Assembly (NCBI GenBank): GCA_017412605.1
Contig: JAFPWY010000004.1
Span: 248,001 to 312,000 of the forward strand
Source of the DNA: Fibrobacter sp.
GTDB taxonomy: Bacteria; Fibrobacterota; Fibrobacteria; Fibrobacterales; Fibrobacteraceae
Direction of reading: 5' to 3'
DNA length: 64,000 nt
Shown one piece after another: positions 35,075 to 44,313 of this stretch. Positions within the stretch are counted from its first letter, which is position 1; every line of letters starts with the position of its first letter. Below the pieces are notes generated by a model. It saw only the letters and a list, made by a program, of their open reading frames with translations. It searched no databases and was not told where the DNA came from. Both the position numbers and the translations under genes were made by a program.

Positions 35075-36667
35075 TTAGAATTTAGTATCAACGGGATTGA
35101 AGGTCATCTTTATGCCGGAACGGATCCATCCGTCCACGCCATCTTCACCCAAGATATGCGCCAAGTTGTCGTAACGGCGCACGCCCCCACCCAGATAGAT
35201 GGAGACATTGCTGTTGTATTGGATCTGGTACAGGGCATCCAAAATATACTGTGCCTCTTCGTGCCCCGACGGAGAAGATTCGGTCGCCACGGCACGGTCG
35301 TAGCTCGTATAAAGTTCGTTGTCGCCCTGACGCAGCCAGGCCAGCTCGAGCCGTGCGGAATGGCGTCCCCATTTCCATCCCAAATCAAGCCAAAGGTCCA
35401 GAGCGTCGGAACCGCGGCGGTAACCGATGGGATAATCGACAAAGTACATGTCGGCGTAATCGGGGTCGTTCTGCTCGCGGTAGTTGCTACGATAAAGACG
35501 ACGGCTGGAGTATTCCAAAAGCGGCAGGCGCCCGTTGTTATGCACGGGGTCGGTACGCACCACGTCGAACCGCCACGAGAACGTTCCGTAACGGGGCGTC
35601 GAGATTTCGTGGTAATAACCGGCCATGTAGCTTATCATGCTGCGGTTCGTGCCCTTGTCGTCATCTTCGCCCACGGGGCTGTTAATGTCTTCCAGGTTCA
35701 CCTGGCCGTAGAACTTCGCGCCCTTGATTGGCGTAAGCCCGAGTTCAAAAGTCGTCACCGCCTTGGTGTAGCCGCCACCGAAGTTGTTGTGCAGGAACAT
35801 GAACGGGTTGAGCGAGCGGAATTCCAGTTCCTTGCCGCCCACCATGCTTTCTTCGATGACATAGGTCCAGAAGTGCTTCGTCTCCACGCCCACACGGTGG
35901 TAAACGAGGTTCTTCACATTCTCGTCGTACTTGCGGTTACGCTGGTTGCTCGCCTGCTTGTTCGACGGAGTACATTTTTGTTCGTAGGCCTCGGTCCCCT
36001 CAGGCGGGCAGCCCGTCGCGGGGTCCACCACGTCGCCAAAGAGCCAGGCATTCAGCGAACTCACCAAGAAGTCGTAGCGGAAAATTCCCGGTTCAAATTT
36101 CCAGAGGAGCCCGTCGTGGTAAGGCGTGCCGCCCAGGGCGAGGTCGTTCGGGGAGACCTTCAAGTCGTCGGGGCTGAAGCGGCCCAACTGGACATAGCCG
36201 ACACCGTTGTCCCACTTCGCGTAGGCGTTTATGGGCACGGCAATGTCGAGTTCGCTCGGCTTGTACGTAAAGTTCGTCTTGAGGTCGGAATCGTACCACG
36301 CCTCGATATCCTTGCGCAGCGGGGCCTCTATCAAAAAATGGAAATCCCTGTAGCCCGCACGGAAGCTGAGCATGAAGAAGGGATCCACGTTGTCTTCGTA
36401 ACTGCGGGCGGTTTCGAGCGGAATGCGGAGCCCGCGCCAGTTGTTGCCGTAGGTCTCAACGGTGTCTACCGCAAATGTCGGATCGGTGGGTCCACCGTTC
36501 AGGCCGAAGTTGAAATCGGTGCCGATCTGGAAATAGCCCTTGTACTGCCGTCCCTCCTGAGAAGGTAGGGAATCCGCAGACTTTGCCGCAACGGAATCGA
36601 CCGTGGCTGCAACAGCAGTTCCGGCAAGCAGAGCAAAGGAAACAAGGGCTTTTCGCAATTTCAGCAT
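35075..36667 (-). CDS. Large outer-membrane beta-barrel protein, family unknown
   Basis: 530 residues with a signal peptide (MLKLRKALVSFALLAGTAVA-ATV). After a short Ser/Ala linker the chain alternates in the manner of a large barrel (YKGYFQIGTDFNFGLNGG, YVQLGRFSPDDLKVSP, WKWGRHSARLELAWLRQGD, VSIYLGGGVRRYD). It ends GIKMTFNPVDTKF. A Lys/Asn-rich loop with two cysteines (CPPEG, KCTPS) lies in the middle. Reminiscent of capsule-assembly barrels in its LGRF segment, but not assigned. Single gene upstream of the FISUMP clusters. Confidence 0.75.
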   Translation of the reverse strand: MLKLRKALVSFALLAGTAVAATVDSVAAKSADSLPSQEGRQYKGYFQIGTDFNFGLNGGPTDPTFAVDTVETYGNNWRGLRIPLETARSYEDNVDPFFMLSFRAGYRDFHFLIEAPLRKDIEAWYDSDLKTNFTYKPSELDIAVPINAYAKWDNGVGYVQLGRFSPDDLKVSPNDLALGGTPYHDGLLWKFEPGIFRYDFLVSSLNAWLFGDVVDPATGCPPEGTEAYEQKCTPSNKQASNQRNRKYDENVKNLVYHRVGVETKHFWTYVIEESMVGGKELEFRSLNPFMFLHNNFGGGYTKAVTTFELGLTPIKGAKFYGQVNLEDINSPVGEDDDKGTNRSMISYMAGYYHEISTPRYGTFSWRFDVVRTDPVHNNGRLPLLEYSSRRLYRSNYREQNDPDYADMYFVDYPIGYRRGSDALDLWLDLGWKWGRHSARLELAWLRQGDNELYTSYDRAVATESSPSGHEEAQYILDALYQIQYNSNVSIYLGGGVRRYDNLAHILGEDGVDGWIRSGIKMTFNPVDTKF

Positions 36668-36754
36668 ACCGCTAATCTAGCAATAACCTCAACATTTGTA
36701 AAAAAATCAAGCAACACCAATTTAAAAAAAGAGCTAAACCCGTTTCAAGACACG

Positions 36755-36792
36755 AAAAAGGACCGCCCAGGCAGGGAGTACCCAGACGATCC
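36755..36792 (-). terminator. Terminator of the dcw operon after ftsZ
   Basis: On the minus strand GGATCGTCTGGG pairs fully, with several G-U pairs, with CCTGGGCGGTCC across a 9-base loop, followed by TTTTT. Confidence 0.75.
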
Positions 36793-36805
36793 CTTGTGTT
36801 GTGGA

Positions 36806-36871
36806 GGATGCGCACTCACGCATCCCTGTGTGTGTGATATCCTAGGGCGATACCGAGTAATCAGTATCGTC
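36806..36871 (-). other. Two further hairpins in the ftsZ 3' untranslated region
   Basis: GGATGCG/CGCATCC at 36806-36825, and GGCGATAC/GTATCGTC at 36846-36871. Neither has a T-tract. They may protect the transcript 3' end. No gene in 36668-36909. Confidence 0.5.
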
Positions 36872-36909
36872 TTGTCAATTCACAGGACGCAATATTGTTT
36901 TGCCGATGA

Positions 36910-38574
36910 CTAGAAGGCATCGGAATTCATGTTCATACGGCACCAGGTCGGCAGGCTGTAGTCGACCCCGCTATCCTTGAACGGATCAGCTTCCTGGCTT
37001 TCAGCAGCCCTGGAAGAAGTTTCCGAGGACATCGTGTTGCGCGTATAAGCAGGTGCCTGCAGGCCAGCCGTGTTCAAGATGCCGGACTGTCCGAGGGGAT
37101 CCGTTTCGCTTGCGCTCGGGATTTCCTCTTCGGCAACGGCAGTGGCTGTCATCTGGGAGACAGGGCTCAGCACGAGTTCTTCTTCGGCGGAACGGGTCGC
37201 ATCGAAGCCGGGCTGCGCATAAGCAGATTCGGCAACGGCAGACGTGAGCGTCGGCATTTCGACCGTGTTGGCATCCGGGAAGACTCTCGGGAGCGGCTGC
37301 GTCGCATGGGCGAGCGCAACGAAGTTCATGTCCGTCGGGCGCGGCGTCGCAGGGACCGGGTGGGCGCTAACAGCGGGCTGTTCCACCTGAACCGGCTGGG
37401 GTGCGGGCTGGACAGGAGCCGGCTGGGCGGCCATCGGCTGCTGGACAGGAGCCGCAGCAGGAGCGGTATACGTCTGCATGACCGGAGATGCCATGGAAGC
37501 GGCAGCGGCAGAAGCCCTCAGGGCATTGACCGTAGCGGCCTGCTGCTGGGCGATTTCCTTGTTGGAGCCGCCGCAGCCCGTAGCGATGATGGTGATGCAA
37601 ACCTTGTCGCCGAGTTCCGGGAGCAGGATGTCGCCGATGATGATGTTCGGGTCGTTCCTGTCGCTCACGGCTTCGTGGATGTGTTCCATAGCCTCTTCGT
37701 ATTCGAGCATCGAGAAGTTTTCGCCGTGAGAGACGTTCACGAGCACGCCCGTGGCACCATCGACGTTGATGTCTTCGAGGAGCGGAGAAGAAAGGGCCAG
37801 ATCGGTAGCCTTGACGCCGCGGCCTTCGCCTTCGGCGATGCCGGTGCCCATCAGGGCGCTGCCGCCGTTCTGCATGACGGTCTTGATGTCGGCAAAGTCG
37901 ACGTGGATGAGGCCGTGACGGAACATGATATCGCAGATGCTGCGGACAGCATTGCCAAGAATCTCGTCAGTGAGCTTGAAGGCGCCATCGAGAGTCAGGT
38001 TCTTGTCGGTGCTCTGCACGACGCCGAGAATCTTCTTGTTGTCGACGACGATCATGGTGTCGACATTGGCACGGAGTTCCTTGATACCGTCGGCAGCGAG
38101 CTGGCCACGACGCTTGCCTTCGAAGCCGAAGGGCTTGGTCACGACGGCCACGGTCAGGATGCCGAGTTCACGGGCGATAGCGCCCACGACCGGGGAAGCA
38201 CCCGTACCCGTACCACCACCCATACCGGCGGTGATAAAGATCATGTCGGCCCCCTTCATGGCTTCCTTCAGATCTTCCACGTTCTCTTCGGCGGCCTTGC
38301 GACCGATTTCGGGCTTCATGCCCGCACCGAGAGTCTTCGTGGTCTTCTGCCCGATGGCGATCTTGTGGTCGGCGCTGCTCAGGTCGAGAGCCTTCGCATC
38401 CGTATTGACGGCATAGTATTCCACGCCCTCAATATTCATCTTGACCATGCGATTCACGGTATTGCCGCCGGCACCGCCGACGCCAAACACCTTCACCTTG
38501 GCATTGTTTGTATCTGTTTCGTCCACTGCTATGCGGGACCTTGTCTCGAAGTCGAGGTTGTTTATTTCACTCAT
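36910..38574 (-). CDS. ftsZ: Cell-division tubulin FtsZ
   Basis: 554 residues, longer than usual because of a Pro/Ala/Gln-rich linker of about 180 residues. The GTPase domain has VFGVGGAGGNTV, the tubulin signature GGGTGTGASPVV, and NxD-type T7 loop residues in LIHVDFADIKTVM. The first residue of that loop is His where nearly all FtsZ have Asn; the codon CAC is clear. The C-terminus DYSLPTWCRMN resembles the conserved tail that binds FtsA. Last gene of the operon, 36 bases after ftsA. Confidence 0.97.
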   Translation of the reverse strand: MSEINNLDFETRSRIAVDETDTNNAKVKVFGVGGAGGNTVNRMVKMNIEGVEYYAVNTDAKALDLSSADHKIAIGQKTTKTLGAGMKPEIGRKAAEENVEDLKEAMKGADMIFITAGMGGGTGTGASPVVGAIARELGILTVAVVTKPFGFEGKRRGQLAADGIKELRANVDTMIVVDNKKILGVVQSTDKNLTLDGAFKLTDEILGNAVRSICDIMFRHGLIHVDFADIKTVMQNGGSALMGTGIAEGEGRGVKATDLALSSPLLEDINVDGATGVLVNVSHGENFSMLEYEEAMEHIHEAVSDRNDPNIIIGDILLPELGDKVCITIIATGCGGSNKEIAQQQAATVNALRASAAAASMASPVMQTYTAPAAAPVQQPMAAQPAPVQPAPQPVQVEQPAVSAHPVPATPRPTDMNFVALAHATQPLPRVFPDANTVEMPTLTSAVAESAYAQPGFDATRSAEEELVLSPVSQMTATAVAEEEIPSASETDPLGQSGILNTAGLQAPAYTRNTMSSETSSRAAESQEADPFKDSGVDYSLPTWCRMNMNSDAF

Positions 38575-38610
38575 TGATTATTTCTCCCTGATGTGAGTGG
38601 TTGGTTGTTG

Positions 38611-39855
38611 CTAGAAATACGTTTTCACGAAATCCTTGAAGCGCTGCAAGCCTTTCTTGACGGATACAGAAATCTGCGTACCCGTTTCGCGCTTCTTGTT
38701 TTCGCGATGTTGCTTGGCCGCGTAGTACAGGAGGCCTATGCCCGTTGCATACGACGGCTTCTGGAAAGCGTCCTGGATCCCGCTCATACCGGTCGGGTGA
38801 CCGATGCGCACAGGTTTACCGAAAGCCTGCTCGGCGACAGCGTCAATCCCTTCGAGGGCGCAGCAGCCACCTGTAAGGACGATTCCACCGTTAATAAGCA
38901 CATCCAGCTGGCGTTTCTGGAGATCCTTCGCGAGCATCTTGAAAATTTCCTTGACACGTGCGGTGATGACGTTCGCAAGCAGCTTGCGGGAGCACTGCAC
39001 GTCGCCGCGCCCGCCCACAGCCGGCACCGGGAACGTCTCGTCCTCGATGAGGTTGCTAATCTTGCACGTACCATACTTCTTCTTGATCTCTTCGGCCTTG
39101 GCCAACGATATAGGCACCTTGAGGCACTTGCTGATATCGCTCGTGACGGTGTTGCCCGCAAGGTCGAGCGAGGCCGTATAGCGCACGGAATCACCGACGA
39201 ATACGGCGATGTCGGCAGAACCCGCACCAAAATCGATCAGCGCAACACCGAGTTCACGTTCGTCGTCGGTGAGCACGGCACTTGCCGCCGCAAGGGGTTC
39301 CAGCACGAAATCGGCAATGGAAAGGCCTGCGGATTCTACGCACTTGGTAATGTCCATGAGGGCGTTCTGGCGGGAGGTGACCACCTGTACGTCCACGCCG
39401 AGGCGGCACCCCGTCTTGCCCTTCGGATTCTTGATGCCGCGCTCTTCATCGAGCGTAAATTCGCCCGGGAACACGTGGATAATCTGGCCCGCGGAAGACG
39501 GTACGGTACTCGCCTGCTTGACCACCGCCTCGATGTCCACGTCGCGGACTTCGCTTGTCGGGAGCGTGACCAGGCCCTTGTAATTTATCGAGGAGACATG
39601 CTTGCCCGCAATACCCACATAGACGTCGTGAACATCGATGCTTGTCGAGGATTCAAGCATGTGGACAGCCTTCCCGAGCGTTTCGACTACCGAGTCAAAC
39701 GCATCCGGGTTAGCCAGCGGGAAATCCCCGCATTCCAGGACACGGACGGAACTCCCTTCGATAGCCCCCACGAAGAGGTTAATCTTCGAAGTTCCGATAT
39801 CAAGGCCGAATATGTAATCGTCCTTCTTGATCATGTTTTGTTTGTTGTCATCCAT
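38611..39855 (-). CDS. ftsA: Cell-division actin-like protein FtsA
   Basis: 414 residues. Tethers FtsZ to the membrane. Actin-fold motifs: FGLDIGTSKINLFVG (phosphate 1), VALIDFGAGSADIAVF (phosphate 2) and INGGIVLTGGCCALEG (adenosine). The C-terminal LQRFKDFVKTYF is the amphipathic membrane helix. The ATG at 39855 has AGAGGTG upstream and overlaps the ftsQ stop; a GTG two codons earlier is possible. Confidence 0.96.
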   Translation of the reverse strand: MDDNKQNMIKKDDYIFGLDIGTSKINLFVGAIEGSSVRVLECGDFPLANPDAFDSVVETLGKAVHMLESSTSIDVHDVYVGIAGKHVSSINYKGLVTLPTSEVRDVDIEAVVKQASTVPSSAGQIIHVFPGEFTLDEERGIKNPKGKTGCRLGVDVQVVTSRQNALMDITKCVESAGLSIADFVLEPLAAASAVLTDDERELGVALIDFGAGSADIAVFVGDSVRYTASLDLAGNTVTSDISKCLKVPISLAKAEEIKKKYGTCKISNLIEDETFPVPAVGGRGDVQCSRKLLANVITARVKEIFKMLAKDLQKRQLDVLINGGIVLTGGCCALEGIDAVAEQAFGKPVRIGHPTGMSGIQDAFQKPSYATGIGLLYYAAKQHRENKKRETGTQISVSVKKGLQRFKDFVKTYF

Positions 39856-40696
39856 TGACACACCTCTTGTCGAAATCCCTTATGTAGGCAAAGCCGTCAA
39901 AACGCAAGTCGACTTCACCCGCGCAGCGCAAGTCCCCGGAAAATCCCTTCCGAAGCGAATCATACAACCTAAACTGGCTATCGTTCCATTCCGATGCCGG
40001 AAACAGAGTACGGTAGCCCGCATCACTAAAGAACACTTCCATCGCAGAGTCCGCTTCGTCCCAGGCCACCTGCGACACCTTGCCATAGAGCAGCGGGGCT
40101 TCCTTGCGCATCGTTGCCAGGAACTCCGTCACCGAGGCAATCTTGTCCATCGATTCGGGCGCCACGATTGGCAAGTGGAGAGCAAGCGTGAGCGCCATCG
40201 GGAGCACGAGTCCGCGTTCGGTATAGACCGTCGCCTTTCCTTCTTCGATAACCGACGCCACGGGAGTCGCCTCCTGCACATGAATCTTCAGGAACGAGGG
40301 AAAACGTTTTTCCACCTCGACTGAATGAATCAGCGGAATCTGCAGAAGCGAAGCCTTCACGGAATCCGCATTCAGTTCAGACATCGGCATGCCCGTTTCC
40401 ACCTGGGCCCCCTGCATGATGTCTTCCCATGTGAGCATGCGATTACCGTCAATCTCGACATACTGCAAGTAGCGGAACTCGAGCGGATTGAAATGCTGTA
40501 CGTAAAAGCGGAAATGCCAGAGCGTTCCGCCCAGAGCCAAGAGCAACAAACAGAAAATCCAGCCACGACGCCTAAACCAGGAGCAGGCATGGCCCACGCC
40601 GGACTTCATCTTTTTCGCCCGGGCACGTTTGCGCTGTTCCTCGTTCAAGCCGATTCGACGGCCTAGAAATGTTGTCTTGTTTTGGTTCAAATACAT
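39848..40696 (-). CDS. ftsQ: Cell-division protein FtsQ/DivIB
   Basis: 282 residues: basic cytoplasmic N-terminus, one membrane helix (GWIFCLLLLALGGTLWHF), a POTRA domain (RYLQYVEIDGNRMLTWEDIMQ through SVEVEKRFPSFLKIHVQEATPVA) and the beta domain. Forms the FtsQLB complex in the periplasm. Overlaps murC by 10 bases and ftsA by 8. Confidence 0.88.
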   Translation of the reverse strand: MYLNQNKTTFLGRRIGLNEEQRKRARAKKMKSGVGHACSWFRRRGWIFCLLLLALGGTLWHFRFYVQHFNPLEFRYLQYVEIDGNRMLTWEDIMQGAQVETGMPMSELNADSVKASLLQIPLIHSVEVEKRFPSFLKIHVQEATPVASVIEEGKATVYTERGLVLPMALTLALHLPIVAPESMDKIASVTEFLATMRKEAPLLYGKVSQVAWDEADSAMEVFFSDAGYRTLFPASEWNDSQFRLYDSLRKGFSGDLRCAGEVDLRFDGFAYIRDFDKRCVNG

Positions 40697-42069
40697 TCCT
40701 CCAGAATCTTCGTACCGAGTTTCCAGACGTTGCCGGCACCCATGAGGACCACCACGTCGTTCGGGCGAAGTTCCTTCTTGAGAATCGGAATCAAGTTCAT
40801 CTGGTCACCCACAAAACGGGCGTCGCGATGACCACGCACGGTCGCGCTGTCGGCAACGAGTGCACCGGTAATGCCCTCGATGGGCTTTTCGCGGGACGGG
40901 TAAATGTCAGTCACCAGGAGCACGTCGCAGTTGGCAAAAGCGCTGCCGAAGGATTCGTGCTGGTCGCGGGTACGCGTAAACAGATGCGGTTGGAAAGCGA
41001 CAATCACGCGCTTGTCCGGGAATGCCTCACGGAATCCTAGAAGCGTCGCTGTGGCTTCTGTCGGATGGTGAGCATAATCGTCAAACACCATGACGCCGTT
41101 CTTTTCGCCGATAAATTCGAAGCGACGCTTGACGCCTTCAAAGGCGGCGGCAGCGTGACGGGCAATCTCGATATCAATGCCTTCTTCGACCGCAAGGGCG
41201 ATAGCCGCCGTCGCGTTCAGCACATTATGACGTCCAGGAATCTTCAGCTGGAACTGCCCCAGGCTCACTCCGTCGTTGAAAATCTCGAAATGCGGATAGC
41301 CGTGGTCAAAACGCAGGTTGTCGATACGGTACTTGGCCTGGCGGGTGAAACCGTAAGTAATCACAGGCTTCTTGAGCTTGGAGAGAATCTGCTGCACGTT
41401 CGGGTCGTCGAGGCAGACAATCACCTGCCCGTAGAACGGCACCTTATTCGCAAATTCCACGAACGCGGCCTTGATTTCTTCGATGTTGCCGTAAGTATCC
41501 AAATGGTCCGAATCGATGTTGGTGATGATGGCGGAACTCGGCATCATCGAAAGGAAACTGCGGTCGAACTCGTCGCTTTCGGCAATCAGGTAATCACCGC
41601 GGCCCACCTTGGCGCCGCTGCCCTTGCCCTTCACCACGCCGCCAACGATAATCGTCGGGTCGCGCTTGGCTTCTTCCCAAATCTGCCCCACGATGGAGGT
41701 GGTTGTCGTCTTGCCGTGCGTACCGGCGATGGCGAGCGTGTACTTGAGGCGCATCAGTTCACCGAGCATCTCGGCACGGCGGATAATGGGGATGCGGCGG
41801 TTGCGCGCTTCGACCAGTTCCACGTTGTCGTAAGGAATCGCAGAAGAATAGACCACCAGGTCGGCGTTTTCCACGTTTTTCGCTTCGTGCTTAGGAGCAA
41901 TGCTTATGCCCAGGCCCTTCAGGTAATCGATAACCTGGCCCTCGCCCATGTCGGAGCCAGTGACCTCGAAGCCGTTTTCCTTGACGACCTCGGCAATGCC
42001 CGACATACCGGCACCACCGATACCCACAAAATGCAGGCGACGGACACGCTTGCTGTACATAATCGGCAT
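40687..42069 (-). CDS. murC: UDP-N-acetylmuramate--L-alanine ligase MurC
   Basis: 460 residues. Adds L-Ala to UDP-MurNAc. Motifs: FVGIGGAGMSGIAEVV (UDP-binding), AIAGTHGKTTTTS (ATP loop), ESDEFDRSFL, NIDSDHLDTYGN, and the C-terminal FDDYAHHPTEATATL. Its ATG overlaps the murG stop by one base (TAATG). Confidence 0.97.
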   Translation of the reverse strand: MPIMYSKRVRRLHFVGIGGAGMSGIAEVVKENGFEVTGSDMGEGQVIDYLKGLGISIAPKHEAKNVENADLVVYSSAIPYDNVELVEARNRRIPIIRRAEMLGELMRLKYTLAIAGTHGKTTTTSIVGQIWEEAKRDPTIIVGGVVKGKGSGAKVGRGDYLIAESDEFDRSFLSMMPSSAIITNIDSDHLDTYGNIEEIKAAFVEFANKVPFYGQVIVCLDDPNVQQILSKLKKPVITYGFTRQAKYRIDNLRFDHGYPHFEIFNDGVSLGQFQLKIPGRHNVLNATAAIALAVEEGIDIEIARHAAAAFEGVKRRFEFIGEKNGVMVFDDYAHHPTEATATLLGFREAFPDKRVIVAFQPHLFTRTRDQHESFGSAFANCDVLLVTDIYPSREKPIEGITGALVADSATVRGHRDARFVGDQMNLIPILKKELRPNDVVVLMGAGNVWKLGTKILEECI

Positions 42070-43139
42070 TACATGGTCTCCTTATCCAAAATGATTTTCG
42101 CAATCTGGTCAGCAGCATCGGGCATTCCAAGGCCCTTCGCTGCAGCAGCCATTTTTGCAAGTCTGGAATCGTCGAACAGAAGTCCCTCGACCTTGTTCCA
42201 CAAATCGTTCGGTTCGCTGTCCAGTTCCACGAGACAGGCTCCCGCCTTCTCGACCACACGTGCATTGAATTCCTGGTGGTTCGCCGTCGCATGCGGATAC
42301 GGCAGCAAAATGGAAGGCTTGCCGAAGGCAAGAATCTCGGCCAAGGCAGATGCGCCCGCACGGCTGATAATCAAGTCGGCATGCTTCATGTAGGCGTAGA
42401 TGTTGTCGAGGAACCCGCGAACAGCCACGTTCGGCAAAATGCCCAGGCGGCGATTGATGTCGTCGACGTTCTTCACGCCCACCTGCCAAACAACGGACAC
42501 GTCGCCGTTCGCAGTAATCTTTTCGATGCTTTCTTCAATCTTGGTGTTGATGCCCACGGCCCCCTGCGAGCCACCCACGATGAACACGGCCTTCTTCCCT
42601 TCGCGGAATTCCACGGGGCGCGGCAAGTCGTTTTCGTTGGGCAGTTCACGAACCGGGTTACCGAGGATGCGCGTCTTTTCGATGGGGAAACCCTTCGCCG
42701 CCTCTTCGGAGGTCACAAAGATCGTTTTCGCGTAACGGGCACCCACCTTGTTCGCAATACCCGCAACTGCGTTCTGTTCCTGCAAATACACAGGCAGGCC
42801 GAGGCTACCAGCAGCCAACACAATGGGAAGCGATACGTATCCACCCGTTGCCACGACAACGTCGGGTTTCACCTTCTTGATGACGCTCTTCGCGCGGACA
42901 AGCGACTTGCTCAGGTTGAAGGGCAGAGTAAGGTTCTTGAGGAACGGACCGCGGTGCAGCGGCACGGCCGTAATGAATTCGTACGGCCAGTTCTTCGAAA
43001 CAAGGCGTTCCTCCATGGAATCCTTGCGACCGGCAAACACGATGTCTTGCACGCCCATCTTCTTAAGGCTTTCTGCAATCGCCACGGCCGGGAAAATATG
43101 GCCACCAGTACCACCACATACAAAAAGGAACTTTTTCAT
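42069..43139 (-). CDS. murG: Lipid II synthase MurG
   Basis: 356 residues. Transfers GlcNAc to lipid I at the inner membrane face. GGTGGHIFPAVAIAESL is the N-terminal glycine-rich loop; GGSQGAVGIN and ISRAGASALAEILAFGKPSILLPYPHATANHQEFNA form the donor-binding site. Overlaps ftsW by 4 bases. Confidence 0.97.
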   Translation of the reverse strand: MKKFLFVCGGTGGHIFPAVAIAESLKKMGVQDIVFAGRKDSMEERLVSKNWPYEFITAVPLHRGPFLKNLTLPFNLSKSLVRAKSVIKKVKPDVVVATGGYVSLPIVLAAGSLGLPVYLQEQNAVAGIANKVGARYAKTIFVTSEEAAKGFPIEKTRILGNPVRELPNENDLPRPVEFREGKKAVFIVGGSQGAVGINTKIEESIEKITANGDVSVVWQVGVKNVDDINRRLGILPNVAVRGFLDNIYAYMKHADLIISRAGASALAEILAFGKPSILLPYPHATANHQEFNARVVEKAGACLVELDSEPNDLWNKVEGLLFDDSRLAKMAAAAKGLGMPDAADQIAKIILDKETM

Positions 43140-44305
43140 GCGCCTCTCCTTGCATAGTCAGGTTTTTTCATAAAGTTGATATTCAGGGATACCGTATTGT
43201 TCATGAACGGTTCACGAATGTTACGCCCCGATGTCGGCTTCGAGATGTTCAGCATGACGCCAATCATCGCCGAAGAGAAAATCAAGTTCGTTCCGCCAAA
43301 GCTGAGGAACGGCAGCGGCTGGCCGGTCGTCGGGAAAAGCCCGGTGCAGACGCAAGTGTGAATCATAAAGTTGCAGAACAGCGAGAACGTAATCGCGACC
43401 GCCATGTACTTCCCGAACCGGGAAGACGAAGACTTTGCGACATTGAAGCCCTGCCAGAACAGGGTCGCAAACAAAATCATCACGATAGAAGTTCCCACAA
43501 AACCGAATTCCTCGCCGATTACCGAGAAGACCACGTCCTTGTGCGCTTCCGGCAGGTAGCCGAGTTTCTGCATACCCATACCCACGCCCGTGCCAAACAG
43601 GCCACCATTGCCGAGAGCCTGCTGGGAATGCATCAACTGGAACGCCGATTCCGCATGTTCCTCGGGATGCAAGAATGCTAGCAGGCGCTTGGAACTGTGC
43701 GCCTTATACATGAGCCCCCCGATTCCGACAGGGATGGCGGAACAAATGCAGATGAGCAAATACTTTCCGCGAGCACCGGCCGCAAAGAGTACGGCAAGCA
43801 GCACCAGCGCAAAGAGAATCAGCATGGACATGTTCGGCTGCAAGACAAGCAGCACGGCAGATATCACGAACGGGATTGCCGGCTGGATAATGCTGCAACG
43901 GAGCGTCTTTATCTCGTCGCCTGCATCGGAAAGCTTTGCGCAGACCATCGTGATAAAGCCGAGTTTCAGAATCTCGGAGGGCTGAATACCCCAGATCCAG
44001 CGCGAAGCGCCCTTCACGGACGTTCCCGACACAAGGGCGGCAATCGTAAGCACCACGCCCACGGCAAAGAACACGCGCGCAAATTTTTTCCAGGCGCTGT
44101 AATCCAGCAGGTAACAGAACACCAAGGCACCAATCGCGACAAGAACCTTTTTCAGGTGAGCAAGCAGGTAATACTCGGTCGAAAGGCCAAGACGCTCCGC
44201 CAGCGGCGCCGACGCAGTGTACACAATAACAATCCCAGCCACCATCAGCAAAATTGCCGACATCAGCAGGAACTTGTTAGTGCCTTTGTTCTGAGTGTTT
44301 ACCAT
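43136..44305 (-). CDS. ftsW: Septal peptidoglycan polymerase FtsW (SEDS)
   Basis: 389 residues with about ten membrane helices. SEDS signatures: WIWGIQPSEILKLG, the catalytic-Asp area AKLSDAGDE, LQPNMSMLILF, GLFGTGVGMGMQKLGYLPEAHKDVVFSVIGEEFGFVG and TTGQPLPFLSFGGTNLIFS. Works with FtsI. It starts only 8 bases after murF; mraY and murD are missing from this usual position. Confidence 0.95.
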   Translation of the reverse strand: MVNTQNKGTNKFLLMSAILLMVAGIVIVYTASAPLAERLGLSTEYYLLAHLKKVLVAIGALVFCYLLDYSAWKKFARVFFAVGVVLTIAALVSGTSVKGASRWIWGIQPSEILKLGFITMVCAKLSDAGDEIKTLRCSIIQPAIPFVISAVLLVLQPNMSMLILFALVLLAVLFAAGARGKYLLICICSAIPVGIGGLMYKAHSSKRLLAFLHPEEHAESAFQLMHSQQALGNGGLFGTGVGMGMQKLGYLPEAHKDVVFSVIGEEFGFVGTSIVMILFATLFWQGFNVAKSSSSRFGKYMAVAITFSLFCNFMIHTCVCTGLFPTTGQPLPFLSFGGTNLIFSSAMIGVMLNISKPTSGRNIREPFMNNTVSLNINFMKKPDYARRGA

Positions 44306-44313
44306 TCCCTAAA

